Shown in pieces: positions 43,770 through 54,266 of a DNA stretch of 64,000 nt. Made by a program: the position numbers and the translations under genes. The first letter of the stretch is position 1; each line of letters starts with the position of its first letter. The stretch comes from Ricordea florida (Eukaryota > Cnidaria > Anthozoa > Corallimorpharia > Ricordeidae): assembly GCA_949710005.1 (NCBI GenBank), contig OX453280.1, forward strand, positions 6,311,034 to 6,375,033, given 5' to 3'. The notes beneath the pieces were generated by a model. It was not told the origin of the DNA. It ran no database searches and worked only from the letters and a program-made list of their open reading frames with translations.

Positions 43770-46700
43770 TAAGTAAGTAAGTAAGTAAAAACTTTATTTC
43801 AGTGTCAATGGATTTAGCCCTTGTGGGCTAATTGGGGACACTAATTAGAATACTTAACCTAAAATCATTTAAAATGCCTAACTATTGAAACTATTTACAA
43901 CTAGTACTTACAGTATTTTCTGTTAGCCTGATATCATTTAAAATACTTAAAAAGAAATAGACTGGTATTTGCAGTATTTCCTACGCACTGCAGAGCTTAC
44001 AGCAGTTGCTGTTGTTTTCTATATAGTCCGAAAGAGTGAGTTTTCTAATTTTAGTTCTAAAAGTAGCTACTGTAGGCGAGTTTTTCAAGTCTTTGCTTAA
44101 TTTTGTCCATAGTAATGGTCCAAGATATCTAATACAATGTTTCGCGTAACGTTTAGTGTCGAAACGCGGTAAGACAAAATCACTGTTTCTAAGCGAGTGT
44201 GTAGAGCGTTTGCGGACGAAAAGTGCAGAGACGTTTTCTGGTGCAAGCCCATTCTTGACCTTGTACATAAGTATTGCTGTATCCTGTAAACGCCTATCAT
44301 ATAATGTGGGCAAATCTGCACGTCCCAAAAGCTCTTTGTAGGTTTCGGAGTGTGATTTATATACAGCTCTTAGTGCGCGTTCCTGAATTCGCTCGAGTTT
44401 CCTTTTGTCCGATGACCTACAAAATTGCCATATTAAATGGCAGTATGTTAGGTAAGGCAAAATGAATGTCTTATACAATAATAACTTAGCCTTGCAAGGT
44501 ATTAAATTGCGAAGGCGAGAAAGTACTCCGACTTTCTGGCTGGCCTTAATGCATAACTCGCGGATATGCTCGGTGAACTCAAGTTTATCGTCGATGTAAA
44601 CTCCCAATAGTTTGATTTTTTCTGTTTTTATAATGTCTGTGTCGTCAATGTTGAGGACTGTGTCACTCTTGTTCTTATCGAGTTTCCTTGGATTAATAAT
44701 TAGCGACTGGAACTTGTCTGGGTTTGCTTTTAAGTAGTTCTTTGAGTACCAGGTCAGGGCTTGCCTACCATGAATTTTCAAGCTGCGTCCAACTGTTTCG
44801 TGGTCCGTTCCCTTAGCGTACATTTGATGGTCGTCAGCGTACATAGTTAAGTTTGCGTCCTTTACATGTGATGGCAGATCATTTTGAAACATGTTCCAAA
44901 GTAGGGGTCCGAAGGATGATCCCTGGGGACATCCACGTTTCATCTTTATCCAATCACTAGTGATTTCGCCCAGTTTTACTCTATTCTGTCTGTTCTCAAA
45001 GAATGATCGCATTAGTCCGAGAGAACGTCTTCCAAAGCCGTAAGCCTCCAGCTTCTTAGTCGTCAAGGAATGGCTCAAGCTGTCAAAGGCCTTGCTCATG
45101 TCTGTAGATAGGATATAAACAAGTTGCTTTGTATCAGCAGCCAGTTTCCAATCTTCTATCAGGGCAAGTAGTGTTGTTTCGCAGCTGTGTTTCTTCCTGT
45201 ACGCTGTCATTCTGTAATACAGCGTTTTATCATAATGGCATGTCACCTGGTTGCAGAGTAACTGTTCGAATATTTTGTCAACTGCGATTAGGGAGGTGAT
45301 GGGGCGGTAGCTTTTAGTATCCTGTCTATCTCCCTTCTTAAACGCTGGTGTCCACTCTCCCATTTTCCATGCATTAGGCCATTCACCCTGCTCTATGCAG
45401 TTGTTGTAGAGGTTAGTAAGCGATGCTGCTGTACCCTTAGCCACGCTCTTGAGAAGCTTCGGTGAAATACCCAAGTCCCATCCACTGGATTTCTTTGAGT
45501 TGATCTTTTGAAGTGCCTGTTGTACTTCAGGTACCGAAAATAATTTGAAATCGAAATCATTTTCTTTATAGGCTTCTCGTATGCTCCTGACACTACTGTG
45601 CTCACTGTGGTCTTCCTCCGTGAGATTATTAGCATGATCTCCTCCAATATCTAACGCCACATTTGTAAAGTAGGTCGCCAGTGTTTCTGCTACTTCCTTT
45701 TGGTCCTTTACAACGTTGTGTTCGTTTGTCTTGAGATAGATTGCTGTTGGTTCCTTGCTTTTACTGCCGATAATAGGTTTAAAAGTGTCATAGAATTTAT
45801 CCGGTCTTGATTTAAGTTCTTCAGTCTTTTTATACCAATATGCTCTAATAGCTTTCCGGCGCTCTCGGGTAGCTATATTTCGATACTTTCTTTTGAGTTC
45901 TAGATTCTCAGCTGTACGATCTTTTGCAAACTTTCTTGCGTACTTCCTTTTGGTTCTCAAGGCCCTTTTCCATTCTTCTGTCATGTAAGGAATGTCCGTT
46001 TCTCTCACTCTCTTTCTTTTGACTGGCGCATGCTGGTCTACGACGTATTCAAAAAGTCCTTTCCAATAATCGTACTGATCGTCTGTGCTGGTGAAGATAT
46101 CGCCCACTTGCCAAGGCGCATTCATAAGTTCTTGATTGAGCAGTTCGAAATCAGCATTCTTAGTCTGCCTAAATGTCATGGTCTTTGGTTTATGCTTGCA
46201 GACTTTCTCTGTCATTTGACCGTAGATCAAATAGTGGTCACTTATCTCGGGGTTGTACACCCCGCAGTTTTTGAACAGCTCTGGCGTGTTTGTGAGAAGC
46301 ACGTCTAGGAGCGTCTGAGAGTGTATTGTGACTCTAGTGGGCTCTGTTATCAGGCAAGACAGGCTGTATACTTCCTCCAGATCTCTGAGTATCTTTCCCT
46401 CACCCCTGTCTGGGTTAAGCCTATCCATATTCAGATCTCCTAATACCACTATGGTCTGCTTTTGAAGACACGCCCACTGACAGATGTCATTCATTTCTTC
46501 CTCTACATTCTGCAGGTATTTTGATCCAGTGTTCCCTCTAGCTTGCTTAGGCGGTCTATAAAGCGCTAAAAACAGTATTTCCTTCCTGCCTATACTGCAT
46601 TCAACCGCGATAGCTTCGAGTGTCCTGTAAGTCTTTGGCAGTTTTAGTCTCTTCGAGGGCACAACTGTAGAAAAATAAGCAATGAGACCACCTCCTCCTT

Positions 46701-47577
46701 TGGCTCTGTCTCTACGATACATCTGGTATCCCTGTAGTCTAAACTGGTCGTCAGGGTAAGAACGATCAATTTTGGTTTCTGATACGATGAATATTTGTGC
46801 TTTCAGTAGGTCGTTCAGTAGTTTTAACTCTTCAAATTTATTCTGTATACTATTGATGTTCAGGTGTGCTACAAAAGCACTATTTGCATTGTTTTTCCTT
46901 TCTTCAACAATCCAGTTCATCTGGGAATTCTGAAGGTCTTCATTAGCATAATCTTCTTCGAAGTCCCTGGCTTCCATCGCCGAACCTGTTGACGATGTAT
47001 TTACTTGCATGTTAACCTCTTTTTCAAATGAATGGTTTACAGTCGTGAAGGGAAGATTACACAAAGAACATGTCCAGTCAATGTCAGGAAAATCTAAGTA
47101 GTACTTGAAAGAGGCCTTTGTTAGTCCAAGACATCTAGCGTGCGACCATGAATTACAAACAGCACATAAAAGAGCGTCCTGATTCGCGCGAACGTTTTTA
47201 CGACATTCCTTGCAAGGATATTTTGGTGGTTTGTTGATATTCCTGTTTGGTCCAGGGTTTGTTTGTACATCTCCTCCGAAAATAATTCGGTGTAGCTGGA
47301 AGGTGCTGTTACCGTTCGCAGTGTAATACGCTCTCGATGCAAGGTAAACATTTCCGCGGCCACGACCTCGTTGTGTAGTATGTTTCAAATTTACTACAGG
47401 TTGCCTTGCCGCTCTCGGTTCCTGTTTTGCAACAAAATTTAGACCGTATGGTAAAGTTGTATCCTCTTCATATCCGTAGTCCAGTGATGCGATCACGAGC
47501 GGGAAAATTAAGAAAAATCGCGGTGTCAGTGATTTGCATCCAGCCGCCATCTTTGGAGTCTCATTTGTTTAGGTTGT
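43770..47577 (-). mobile_element. CR1/L2-like non-LTR retrotransposon, apparently full length
   Basis: Inserted in exon 6 of the inner E gene, whose uninterrupted form in the outer copy defines the edges. The minus-strand 3' end is a (TTAC)n tail (43,770-43,787). The 5' leader before the ATG is only about 25 nt. The single long ORF is intact. No clear target duplication could be defined; only GGA is shared at the junctions. Confidence 0.85.
43981..47550 (-). CDS. Non-LTR polyprotein: signal-like N-terminus, 2A-like motif, PHD finger, APE endonuclease, RT
   Basis: 1,189 residues, uninterrupted. A hydrophobic stretch at 11-22 (RFFLIFPLVIAS) is signal-peptide-like. GGDVQTNPGP at 92-101 fits the 2A-like consensus, where the ribosome skips the Gly-Pro bond. 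A PHD-type zinc finger follows (C113, C116 ... WTCSLC). The APE endonuclease has AHLNINS, SETKID, YRPP, GDLNMD and SDH motifs. The RT has a PITSLIAVDKIFE region, DMSKAFDS, GCPQGSSFGPLLW and YADD (about 900), then the usual C-terminal thumb. A 2A motif in this place has been described in some APE-type non-LTR elements of marine invertebrates; here it would split off a ~100-residue leader. The element looks retrotransposition-competent. Confidence 0.9.
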   Translation of the reverse strand: MAAGCKSLTPRFFLIFPLVIASLDYGYEEDTTLPYGLNFVAKQEPRAARQPVVNLKHTTQRGRGRGNVYLASRAYYTANGNSTFQLHRIIFGGDVQTNPGPNRNINKPPKYPCKECRKNVRANQDALLCAVCNSWSHARCLGLTKASFKYYLDFPDIDWTCSLCNLPFTTVNHSFEKEVNMQVNTSSTGSAMEARDFEEDYANEDLQNSQMNWIVEERKNNANSAFVAHLNINSIQNKFEELKLLNDLLKAQIFIVSETKIDRSYPDDQFRLQGYQMYRRDRAKGGGGLIAYFSTVVPSKRLKLPKTYRTLEAIAVECSIGRKEILFLALYRPPKQARGNTGSKYLQNVEEEMNDICQWACLQKQTIVVLGDLNMDRLNPDRGEGKILRDLEEVYSLSCLITEPTRVTIHSQTLLDVLLTNTPELFKNCGVYNPEISDHYLIYGQMTEKVCKHKPKTMTFRQTKNADFELLNQELMNAPWQVGDIFTSTDDQYDYWKGLFEYVVDQHAPVKRKRVRETDIPYMTEEWKRALRTKRKYARKFAKDRTAENLELKRKYRNIATRERRKAIRAYWYKKTEELKSRPDKFYDTFKPIIGSKSKEPTAIYLKTNEHNVVKDQKEVAETLATYFTNVALDIGGDHANNLTEEDHSEHSSVRSIREAYKENDFDFKLFSVPEVQQALQKINSKKSSGWDLGISPKLLKSVAKGTAASLTNLYNNCIEQGEWPNAWKMGEWTPAFKKGDRQDTKSYRPITSLIAVDKIFEQLLCNQVTCHYDKTLYYRMTAYRKKHSCETTLLALIEDWKLAADTKQLVYILSTDMSKAFDSLSHSLTTKKLEAYGFGRRSLGLMRSFFENRQNRVKLGEITSDWIKMKRGCPQGSSFGPLLWNMFQNDLPSHVKDANLTMYADDHQMYAKGTDHETVGRSLKIHGRQALTWYSKNYLKANPDKFQSLIINPRKLDKNKSDTVLNIDDTDIIKTEKIKLLGVYIDDKLEFTEHIRELCIKASQKVGVLSRLRNLIPCKAKLLLYKTFILPYLTYCHLIWQFCRSSDKRKLERIQERALRAVYKSHSETYKELLGRADLPTLYDRRLQDTAILMYKVKNGLAPENVSALFVRKRSTHSLRNSDFVLPRFDTKRYAKHCIRYLGPLLWTKLSKDLKNSPTVATFRTKIRKLTLSDYIENNSNCCKLCSA

Positions 47578-47883
47578 GGACTACATGTCCACAGAGGAGG
47601 TCCACAGAGGAGGTCCACAGAGGAGTCATCAAATGAAGATGATCAACTAACCTACATAGTTAGGACGATCACATGGGAAAGTGAAAGATTAACAAAAAGG
47701 AAAAAAGTCTTGGACAAAACACATGAAAAAAACCAGTCCAAGCGCTCAAGGCAGCGACTTATAAAAAGAGTTAGGCATGAAGGAATGATCTCTGTCCGTC
47801 CAAAACCGGATAACTGCCCAGGATGGGCATGTGCTTAGAATTGATTACTTTATTTTGAAACAATTTTCAGTTGTAGTATTATT

Positions 47884-48150
47884 TAACAATTATTCGCCTC
47901 AGGCTTAGTGATTCTCTGGGAATATTCACTGAGAATCATTGAGCCTGAGGTGAATAATTGTTTTAGTATAAGTACACAGGTGATTCTTTCAAAAAAGGAA
48001 AGAAAAAGCATTGTATAACGTGACAAACATTTATTTCATCAAAAGCACGCGAACGACTGTCAGCCATGTTGTTCATTATCGGCTGATAATCCGAGATAGC
48101 GAACCAATCAGAGCGCGTGATTTTGTATAATCACCTGAGTATTTATACTA
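47884..48150. mobile_element. Composite MITE (copy 3), inner E copy
   Basis: Inverted counterpart of 20,545-20,819 with the same two units. Confidence 0.8.
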
Positions 48151-49460
48151 AAAATAGAGATAATTAGCTGTATATGTGAATGAAATTTTATTATATACGT
48201 TAGTTAATCATTACCAGAAAAGTATAGAATTGCAGTTTGAACATTTTGCAGTAAATACAAGCAATGTTTAACTAATTACTTAGAAAGAACACATGCTCAG
48301 ATTTTTTATAAGTTGTTACCTTGCTGAATAATGCATTTTCACTTACATTCTTGAATTGGTAAATTAACTATGAAAAGAAGGGGTTGATTAAGTGACACAT
48401 TAGTCTTTATTTGAAAAAAAAATTTTTCAAAGAAATACAAATAGATATATATATATATACAAAACAAATGCAGTGAAACGTTATATTTCTTACTGAATCA
48501 GTACCAGAGAAGAATAGAAATATAGAAATTTAGTTCAATAATTGTTTCAGTTGGAAAGTTAATTGTACATGTGTCAGGAACAAAATGCTCAAATCTAATT
48601 GGTTCTTAACAGCCATAATATACATGTATTACTTGATGTGGCTGTTGCAACTCCAGTACTGTCTTATATGAGTTGTGTGATTACAAGCGCTTGTATTCGG
48701 ACAGGGCAAATCAGGCAGCAGATGTTATATCCAAAAATGTAAAAGGTGATGGTGAAGAGAAAGTTTGCAGGAAGTAATTTTACCTTGTCCACTTAATTAA
48801 ATGTTATAAAAAAAATTAAATTCTCTTAGCATTTATTCCCTTTAGACTTTAAAGATACTAAAGAACAGTTTTTAATATACTCACCATAGAAATTATAGCT
48901 ATTTAATCATTGAACACTTGTTTCCTTTTAAATTGTCATTAAAGATACATAAAGAATACTTTCCTTTACATTTAATAAACATTTACTATTTGAAAGCAAA
49001 TGAAATGACTATTTCCTGACCTTTAATTACTCAGATGGATGTTCTTAAAGAAGTCATTTTATCAATTTACTTTCTATCCTTAAAGGTTAAGGAAACAAAC
49101 ATTTAAAATGTTTCGCCAAACTTAAAGGTACAGGAAATGATGCTTTACTGTATCTTTAAGATGTTCTTAAAGATACAGGAAACGATGGTTTATTGTATCT
49201 TTAAGATGTTTCTTTAAGATACAGGAAATGATGCTTTACTGTATTTTTAAGATGTTCTTAAAGGAGTCATTAATGACTCTTTAAGAACAGATCTTAAATA
49301 ATGATTAAGTCGTTCATTAATCAGTTTACTTGCTATCCTTAAAGGTTAAGGAAACTAACACTTAAAATATTTAAGTCAAAAGTAAAGATACAGCAAATGC
49401 TTCTTTACTGTATCTTTAAGTTACCTTTAAGAAACATTAAATATGTCATTTCATCCTGTG

Positions 49461-49964
49461 AAAGGCAGTAAATTCATGTTTGTTGACAAGTACATTTAAT
49501 AAAACTTAAATGTCATTAAAGACATCTTAAAGCGTTCCTTACGCTTTAAGAAGCTTTAAGAAGCTTTATGGCTTAAATTAAACATTCTCATCAGGTTTAA
49601 GTGCCATATAAATCTTTCCTAAAGATTTATAAATGTGATTTTTAACTGTTGTCTTTACGAAGATTTAAGTGTTACCACTTAAATACAGTATTACATTTAC
49701 TTAACCTTTAATGGGAAAATTAAAGTTAGTTAAAGGCACGTTTCAATTTAAGTTACCTTTCCAAGACCCAATTAAAGGCAGTAAATTCATGTTTGTTGAC
49801 AAATACATTTAATAAAACTTAAATGTCATTAAAGACATCTTAAAGATTTTCTTGCCCTTTAAGAACTTTAAGAAGCTTTACGGCTTAAATTAAACATTCT
49901 CATCAAGTTTAAGTGCCATTTAATTTTTTCTTAAAAGTTCATAAATGTATTAATTCGCCCTGTG
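49461..49964 (+). repeat. Right-end subterminal repeats of the outer E copy
   Basis: 504 bp ending CGCCCTGTG, differing by about one base in length from the block at 28,551-29,053. Rich in CTTTAAG/CTTAAAG words. Followed directly by GTA and unrelated DNA. Confidence 0.75.
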
Positions 49965-49967
49965 GTA

Positions 49968-52480
49968 ATTTCCTGATCGAAACCTTCTCACGAAAAAGGG
50001 AACTTTGAAGTAAAGAAGTAATTTGATACTTGAAACCCAAAGGAACAATTGTTTTGAATTTCCTCGGAAAAGAGACAGACATTGTGAATCCACGCACCCC
50101 AACTAAGACTAAATAATAAAAACAAAAATAAGGTAATTAATTTTCCCAGTAGGTGCTTCAGGGATGAGGGACATCCGACTGGCTAAATTAGTCGGTTGGG
50201 GTATTTGTTTATTTTTTTTGTATTACTTGTCGTGTGAAGATTTGTATTTGAGGCTAATAAGGTACCTCACGGCTACTTAACTGTTGCAATTCAAATCACT
50301 TCTTTCTTTTGAAATGCACGCGCCGTACCTTTGCACTCAGAAATTGCGCCCTACGCTGAGAACACAACGAGTTCTATTAATAAAAACCAACTGAATTATT
50401 CCTTTTTCATTGCTCCATAAAATTAAGATTTTAATAAAGGCCAGCAGTTACCGCAGGAGTTTCGCGCTTTTTTCTTGACCTCAAAAAATGAGATTCTACA
50501 ATGACTTTATATGATTATCATCGCATAGATTGTCAATAGAACAAACCAGAGGTTCCATTCTGCAAAACCGTAAATTTAAGCAAAAGAATAGCTAGAGATT
50601 TTGTCAACAGTTCTACGCAAGATTCAGTACATACTGCGTGGGAGCTTAATTGAACCCGGCAACGAAAATGAAATTGTTTTCTTCCTTGATCAGAGCACTA
50701 ATTGAGGCGGGCACGTTTGTCTCATTTTCTTCCCGTATTTCTTTCAAACTGTAGAATATTCGAATTTTCACCGTTTGCATTTTATTTCGAATTCCTTGAT
50801 TGCTGTTTACTTAAGCCGCACGCGCCACTCAGAACGCCATTAATTTACGTTCACAACTTTTCTATATATTCCTTTTAGTTAATTCTATGCATGTAATTTT
50901 TTAAGGGGTTTACCGACTGTAAATTATATTATAAATAACAATGAAAATGATCCATCCAGTTAAAAATAAAGTTAATCAAAATAATTTTTTACTTGCAACT
51001 GTATATCTCTAGTACCCATTTACAAATTTGGGAAACTGAGGAGAAATAGTAGATGCCTTGAGTTATTTCTTTTGTAAGTACCAGCCCATTTTCCATGGTA
51101 GGACATGTCAATTACTTCACTTCTGCAGCGCCGGATCGCAATTTAAGGTTAAATGGAGCCCGTTAATAACAACGATGCACAACACGATACGTTCGGCATG
51201 ATCCTTTGACCCTTTCACTGCCATGATCGAGTATCAATTCTCCTGAGTAAGTGCTATACGGTTCCTTATGTTCTAGACCGGAGAGTTTGGCTGTTGATCG
51301 CCAGATCGCTTTAGCATCTTTGATGTGATCATGTTCTCAATTCTTATAATCTGTTTGTGCGGTAGTGTATTTTGGAATTATAGGGAAAATTTATACATGG
51401 GTCACCAGTGGCATCGAGAGGGTTAATTAATCCGAGTCTTCAGTGGTTCGTGTTGAGCTTACATATCGGAGTCACAACTTCCCATAACGTACAGTTAGGA
51501 CTATCTTGGGTCTAAACTGCATGGGACTGTCAAAGACTGTAACGAAACCACAAACTGTTTTATGAGCGACGTATAAGAAATTGCAGGTCTAATAAACGAA
51601 AATATTCTCCCAAGTAAGTGTTTTTCCGGCACGTGCTAAGCAATATCCCGTATAATCACCTGTGGGATGACGGGAAATGTAACGCTCTACTACCTGAAAG
51701 GCGTGACACTGCCGTGGCTTCACGAGTGCTATTTGTGCAGTTTTGACTCGGCCGGGACTAAACAAGCAAAGATACAAACTTATTTTTTAAAGAATGAAAC
51801 ACCTTGAGTAATAAAGAAACCTTAACAGCCCTAGGTAGATAGAGAAAATGGGAACAATTACGATATTAACTGCAATTGGTTAACAAGTTGTCAATCATAC
51901 ATCAGTGCTTAAACAGCCGCCGAAAAATTTGTCTAACTTTCAGACCTTTTGCTATGAAATTTATTTTAGCTCCTCTCATGTCCTTCGGCAACATACACAG
52001 GTTATTTGCATCTTTTCCTGACATACTTTGATTTTCAATAATTAAGGCATGTTTAAATTAGGTTCAAGACTCTGGAAGTTTGCTATTTGGCAGCAGGATA
52101 ATATGTCATCCCTTTTTAAGCCAAAACACAGAATCGAATAATACCCAGTGAAAATCATTTGTTTAATGAAATTATAGATTTGCCATTTCAACTAGAAATG
52201 AAAGACTCGAGACAGCTGCTGTTATAATGTCCATGGGTATTATAGTGGAGGGTTTTTAAAACCATCATGCTTCAGGATTTTTATCATGGTACACGGGAAA
52301 AGGGAGCGTCGACTCCATGCCACCCGGGAAGTAGGTCTCTTGTGTGATCATGGCCGTTTTCAGGATTCTTGGCACCACGGTCACACGAGAAGATAGACCA
52401 AAACACAACGAAGACGAATCCACCCGCACTGAAGGATGATTCGCGTGGGGATAGCCGATGCGAGTCTGATTTAGTGTTTA
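49968..52480. other. No gene recognised
   Basis: Right flank of the large element. AT-rich, no convincing exon or repeat structure seen. It continues the flank that was adjacent to 19,230 before insertion. Confidence 0.5.
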
Positions 52481-52487
52481 TCAGTGG

Positions 52488-52538
52488 TAGTTCTAAGAAG
52501 AAGAGGAGGTGGATTCGTCTACGTTGTGTTCAGCAGTA

Positions 52539-52610
<72 letters not shown>

Positions 52611-52664
52611 TACTGCTAAACACAACTTAGACGAATCCACCTCCACTTCTTGACTCTCACTCTC
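52488..52664. repeat. Cruciform-prone inverted repeat around (AAT)n(ATT)n
   Basis: AGGAGGTGGATTCGTCTACG before and CGAATCCACCTCC after a centre of about twelve AAT and twelve ATT units form ~50-bp arms with few mismatches, continuing through AGCAGTAGAATAAT. A third partial copy (GACGAATCCACCC) lies near 52,410. Confidence 0.85.
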
Positions 52665-53090
52665 CTCCTCTGAGTCTGTCTCAAATGTCATGGTCTCAAA
52701 ACACATTTGCCCCACGAAGTATACACTTGGTCCTCTGCCGAGTGTACTCTCATCTGGATCGTTTCCAAGGCTGCATTGACAAACACTCCATCCACATGGC
52801 CCACACAGACTATACAACGTTGGCGAAGGTAGTGCTTGGGATGCACCCTCCCGGTCTTCTTGGGCAACATCTTGGTCCCTTATCTTGTCTTGCTAGGTGC
52901 TGGGATGATAGAAAGTCGTGTCAACCATATATGATCCGTCCACGTCCTTGGAAAGCAGCTTCACAAACATAGTAGGACTGCTGTCCGGCTTAAGCTTGTC
53001 GGGGCGTTGTTCGGTCATGACAAGGTTCTCAGGACACATTGTTTTCTTCTTTATCTTAGTATATGCTTCGATCAACGCGTGCCGACAAAA
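52605..53090 (-). pseudogene. Degenerate coding fragment, virus-like context
   Basis: Three minus frames give protein-like runs that join in order: MCPENLVMTEQRPDKLKPDS with KLLSKDVDGSYMVDTTFY, then RQRCIVCVGHVDGVFVNAAL, then an acidic C-terminus (DSEEESESQEVEVDSS). I do not recognise the family. Its position just after the TBP-like fragment on the same strand suggests a common origin. Confidence 0.35.
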
Positions 53091-53324
53091 GAACTCAACT
53101 CATCTCGTAGAACTTGGTTTCCTCATCAGTCTTGCTCTTCTTTTCTCAGAAGCAAGGCAAAGAAAGAGTAGACCTAGTGGTCTGGTGGTCCTTGGGGTCT
53201 TTTTTTCTCAAACACGCCAAAGCTTAGTGTTGATGGCCGGTGTCTGTCAGGTGAACCACCTCAGCGGTACATAGTCTCCGTAGGTCAAAGGTCTCCACGC
53301 TGACATAGTTCTCCATCTTTTATA

Positions 53325-53883
53325 TTACTTTGGAGAATGTCGCCACCCCTCCACATCATTTAGAAACCATCTAATGATCTCGTCCTGGTACATCTTGTCT
53401 ATCCCAGAGGCGATCACTTTGCCCATATGAAACACCACCAAGGTGACATACTTGGTTTTGGTCGTCACCTTGGTTCTTACTTGCCACAAGGCTTCGTATC
53501 TGGTCTCTTCTAAACCTTGGGGTGTTACATGAACGATAGGCATTTCTTTGACCGTCACAAAGTCTTAACCCTAAGGGTTAGCGCATGGGTGGGTACACTT
53601 CCTAGGGTCCACTTGCTGCCTCGAAACGGCCTATCGACGCTTTGTCCACCTCGGATCCCAGATCGAAGAACACATTGCGCATCACCGAAAACAACCACAT
53701 TTCCACCGGACCCTGACAGGCGCGGGGTTGCTCGTTACCTTTACAGCCTGTGAGATGGAAGCTCCCATTGCGAAACGCCTTGACATGCCCTCCATCACCG
53801 ACTTGGGTGGTGCAATAAGGGAAACCCTTAGGACCAAGGTTGATATAGACCACAAACGTCTGAGTGGATACCTTTGGCTCCAT
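53325..53883 (-). pseudogene. Fragment resembling TBP-like proteins of large DNA viruses
   Basis: The minus strand gives TTQVGDGGHVKAFRNGSFHL then TGCK (53,602-53,883). A second frame gives KYVTLVVFHMGKVIASGI (53,325-53,558). Paired motifs of this type, FxNGxxxxTGC and VTLxxFHxGKxxxSG, are, as I recall, typical of TATA-binding-protein-like proteins in nucleocytoplasmic large DNA viruses. The two halves are in different frames with stops between, so the copy is dead. It would be an endogenous viral remnant in an animal genome; contamination or a host gene are alternatives. Confidence 0.4.
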
Positions 53884-54027
53884 TTTCTATAGGACGTTAG
53901 TCATGGTTAGTCGGGTCAGATGATTCTCAAAGCGGCTCGACTAGCAAGAATAGGTGTTATCCTTTGGCGGGATTAGCGAAATAGGGTCCATCCAAGCCCA
54001 GCCGCCTACAGATTCAGTAGAGCAAGA

Positions 54028-54258
54028 TCAACCATGTACTGTGTCTGGTTTGGATGCCCCTTCGATAGGGCTCGGCGGTGGTATTGGCTTTGGCATAGCG
54101 GATGGAGGGGATATCACTTTGGAAGACCCCAGATAGTGTTGAATGCCCACAGTCTTGATCTCTGTGTTCAACGTGGTGTTCAATCCAAAGTCAATGCTGC
54201 TTGTAGCTTTCAGTAGCTTGTTGGTGTACTCAGTCACCCTTTCTGTGTTGATCACCAA
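54028..54258 (-). pseudogene. Unidentified coding-like fragment
   Basis: Minus frame with NTERVTEYTNKLLKATSSID and a Pro/Ser-rich tail. Its protein-like composition and strand agree with the fragments on either side. Not recognised. Confidence 0.3.
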
Positions 54259-54266
54259 GTTCGATG

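Larger units (their letters stand above)
41069..47838 (+). pseudogene. Six-exon gene of the inner E copy, broken
   Basis: Exons 1-3 and 5 (41,069-41,314; 42,035-42,105; 42,301-42,369; 43,266-43,375) match the outer gene. Exon 4 (from 42,482) lost about 94 bp, including its donor site, between short AA repeats. Exon 6 (43,686 to 47,838) is split by the non-LTR element. Just after the insertion, a 13-bp unit GTCCACAGAGGAG is present three times instead of once. No functional product is expected. Confidence 0.85.
28551..49460 (-). mobile_element. Inner, inverted copy of element E with three later insertions
   Basis: Begins CACAGGGCGAATTAATAC and ends TCATTTCATCCTGTG, the exact two ends of E in reverse order. 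After removing a Gypsy element, a Helitron-like insertion and a non-LTR element, about 9.5 kb remains, collinear with the outer copy. Relative to the outer copy it lacks 189 bp (27,155-27,343) and 94 bp (in exon 4 of the minus gene). The insertion point in the outer copy is between CCTCATTAAA and AAAGGCAGTAAATT; AAA could be the 3-bp duplication, but five extra T (28,546-28,550) lie at the left junction and are unexplained. Confidence 0.7.
19231..49964 (+). mobile_element. Outer copy of element E (split in two by an inverted copy of itself)
   Basis: Starts CACAGGATGAAATGACAT and ends CGAATTAATACATT-type sequence in complement (last bases CGCCCTGTG), with GTA directly on both sides (19,228-19,230 and 49,965-49,967). 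The true sequence of this copy is 19,231-28,550 plus 49,461-49,964, about 9.82 kb. It carries a kinase gene (+) and a six-exon gene (-), both with open frames, and CTTAAAG/CTTTAAG-rich subterminal repeats at each end. CAC-type ends, a 3-bp duplication and subterminal repeats recall EnSpm/CACTA elements, but no transposase of that or any family was recognised. It may be non-autonomous, or one of its genes may be an unrecognised transposase. Confidence 0.7.

Noticed and set aside
19231-49964. Giant inverted repeat as an assembly or sequencing foldback artefact
   Set aside because: The arms differ by three large insertions, a 94-bp and a 189-bp deletion, microsatellite lengths and point changes, and the ends obey transposon rules, so a simple foldback is unlikely.
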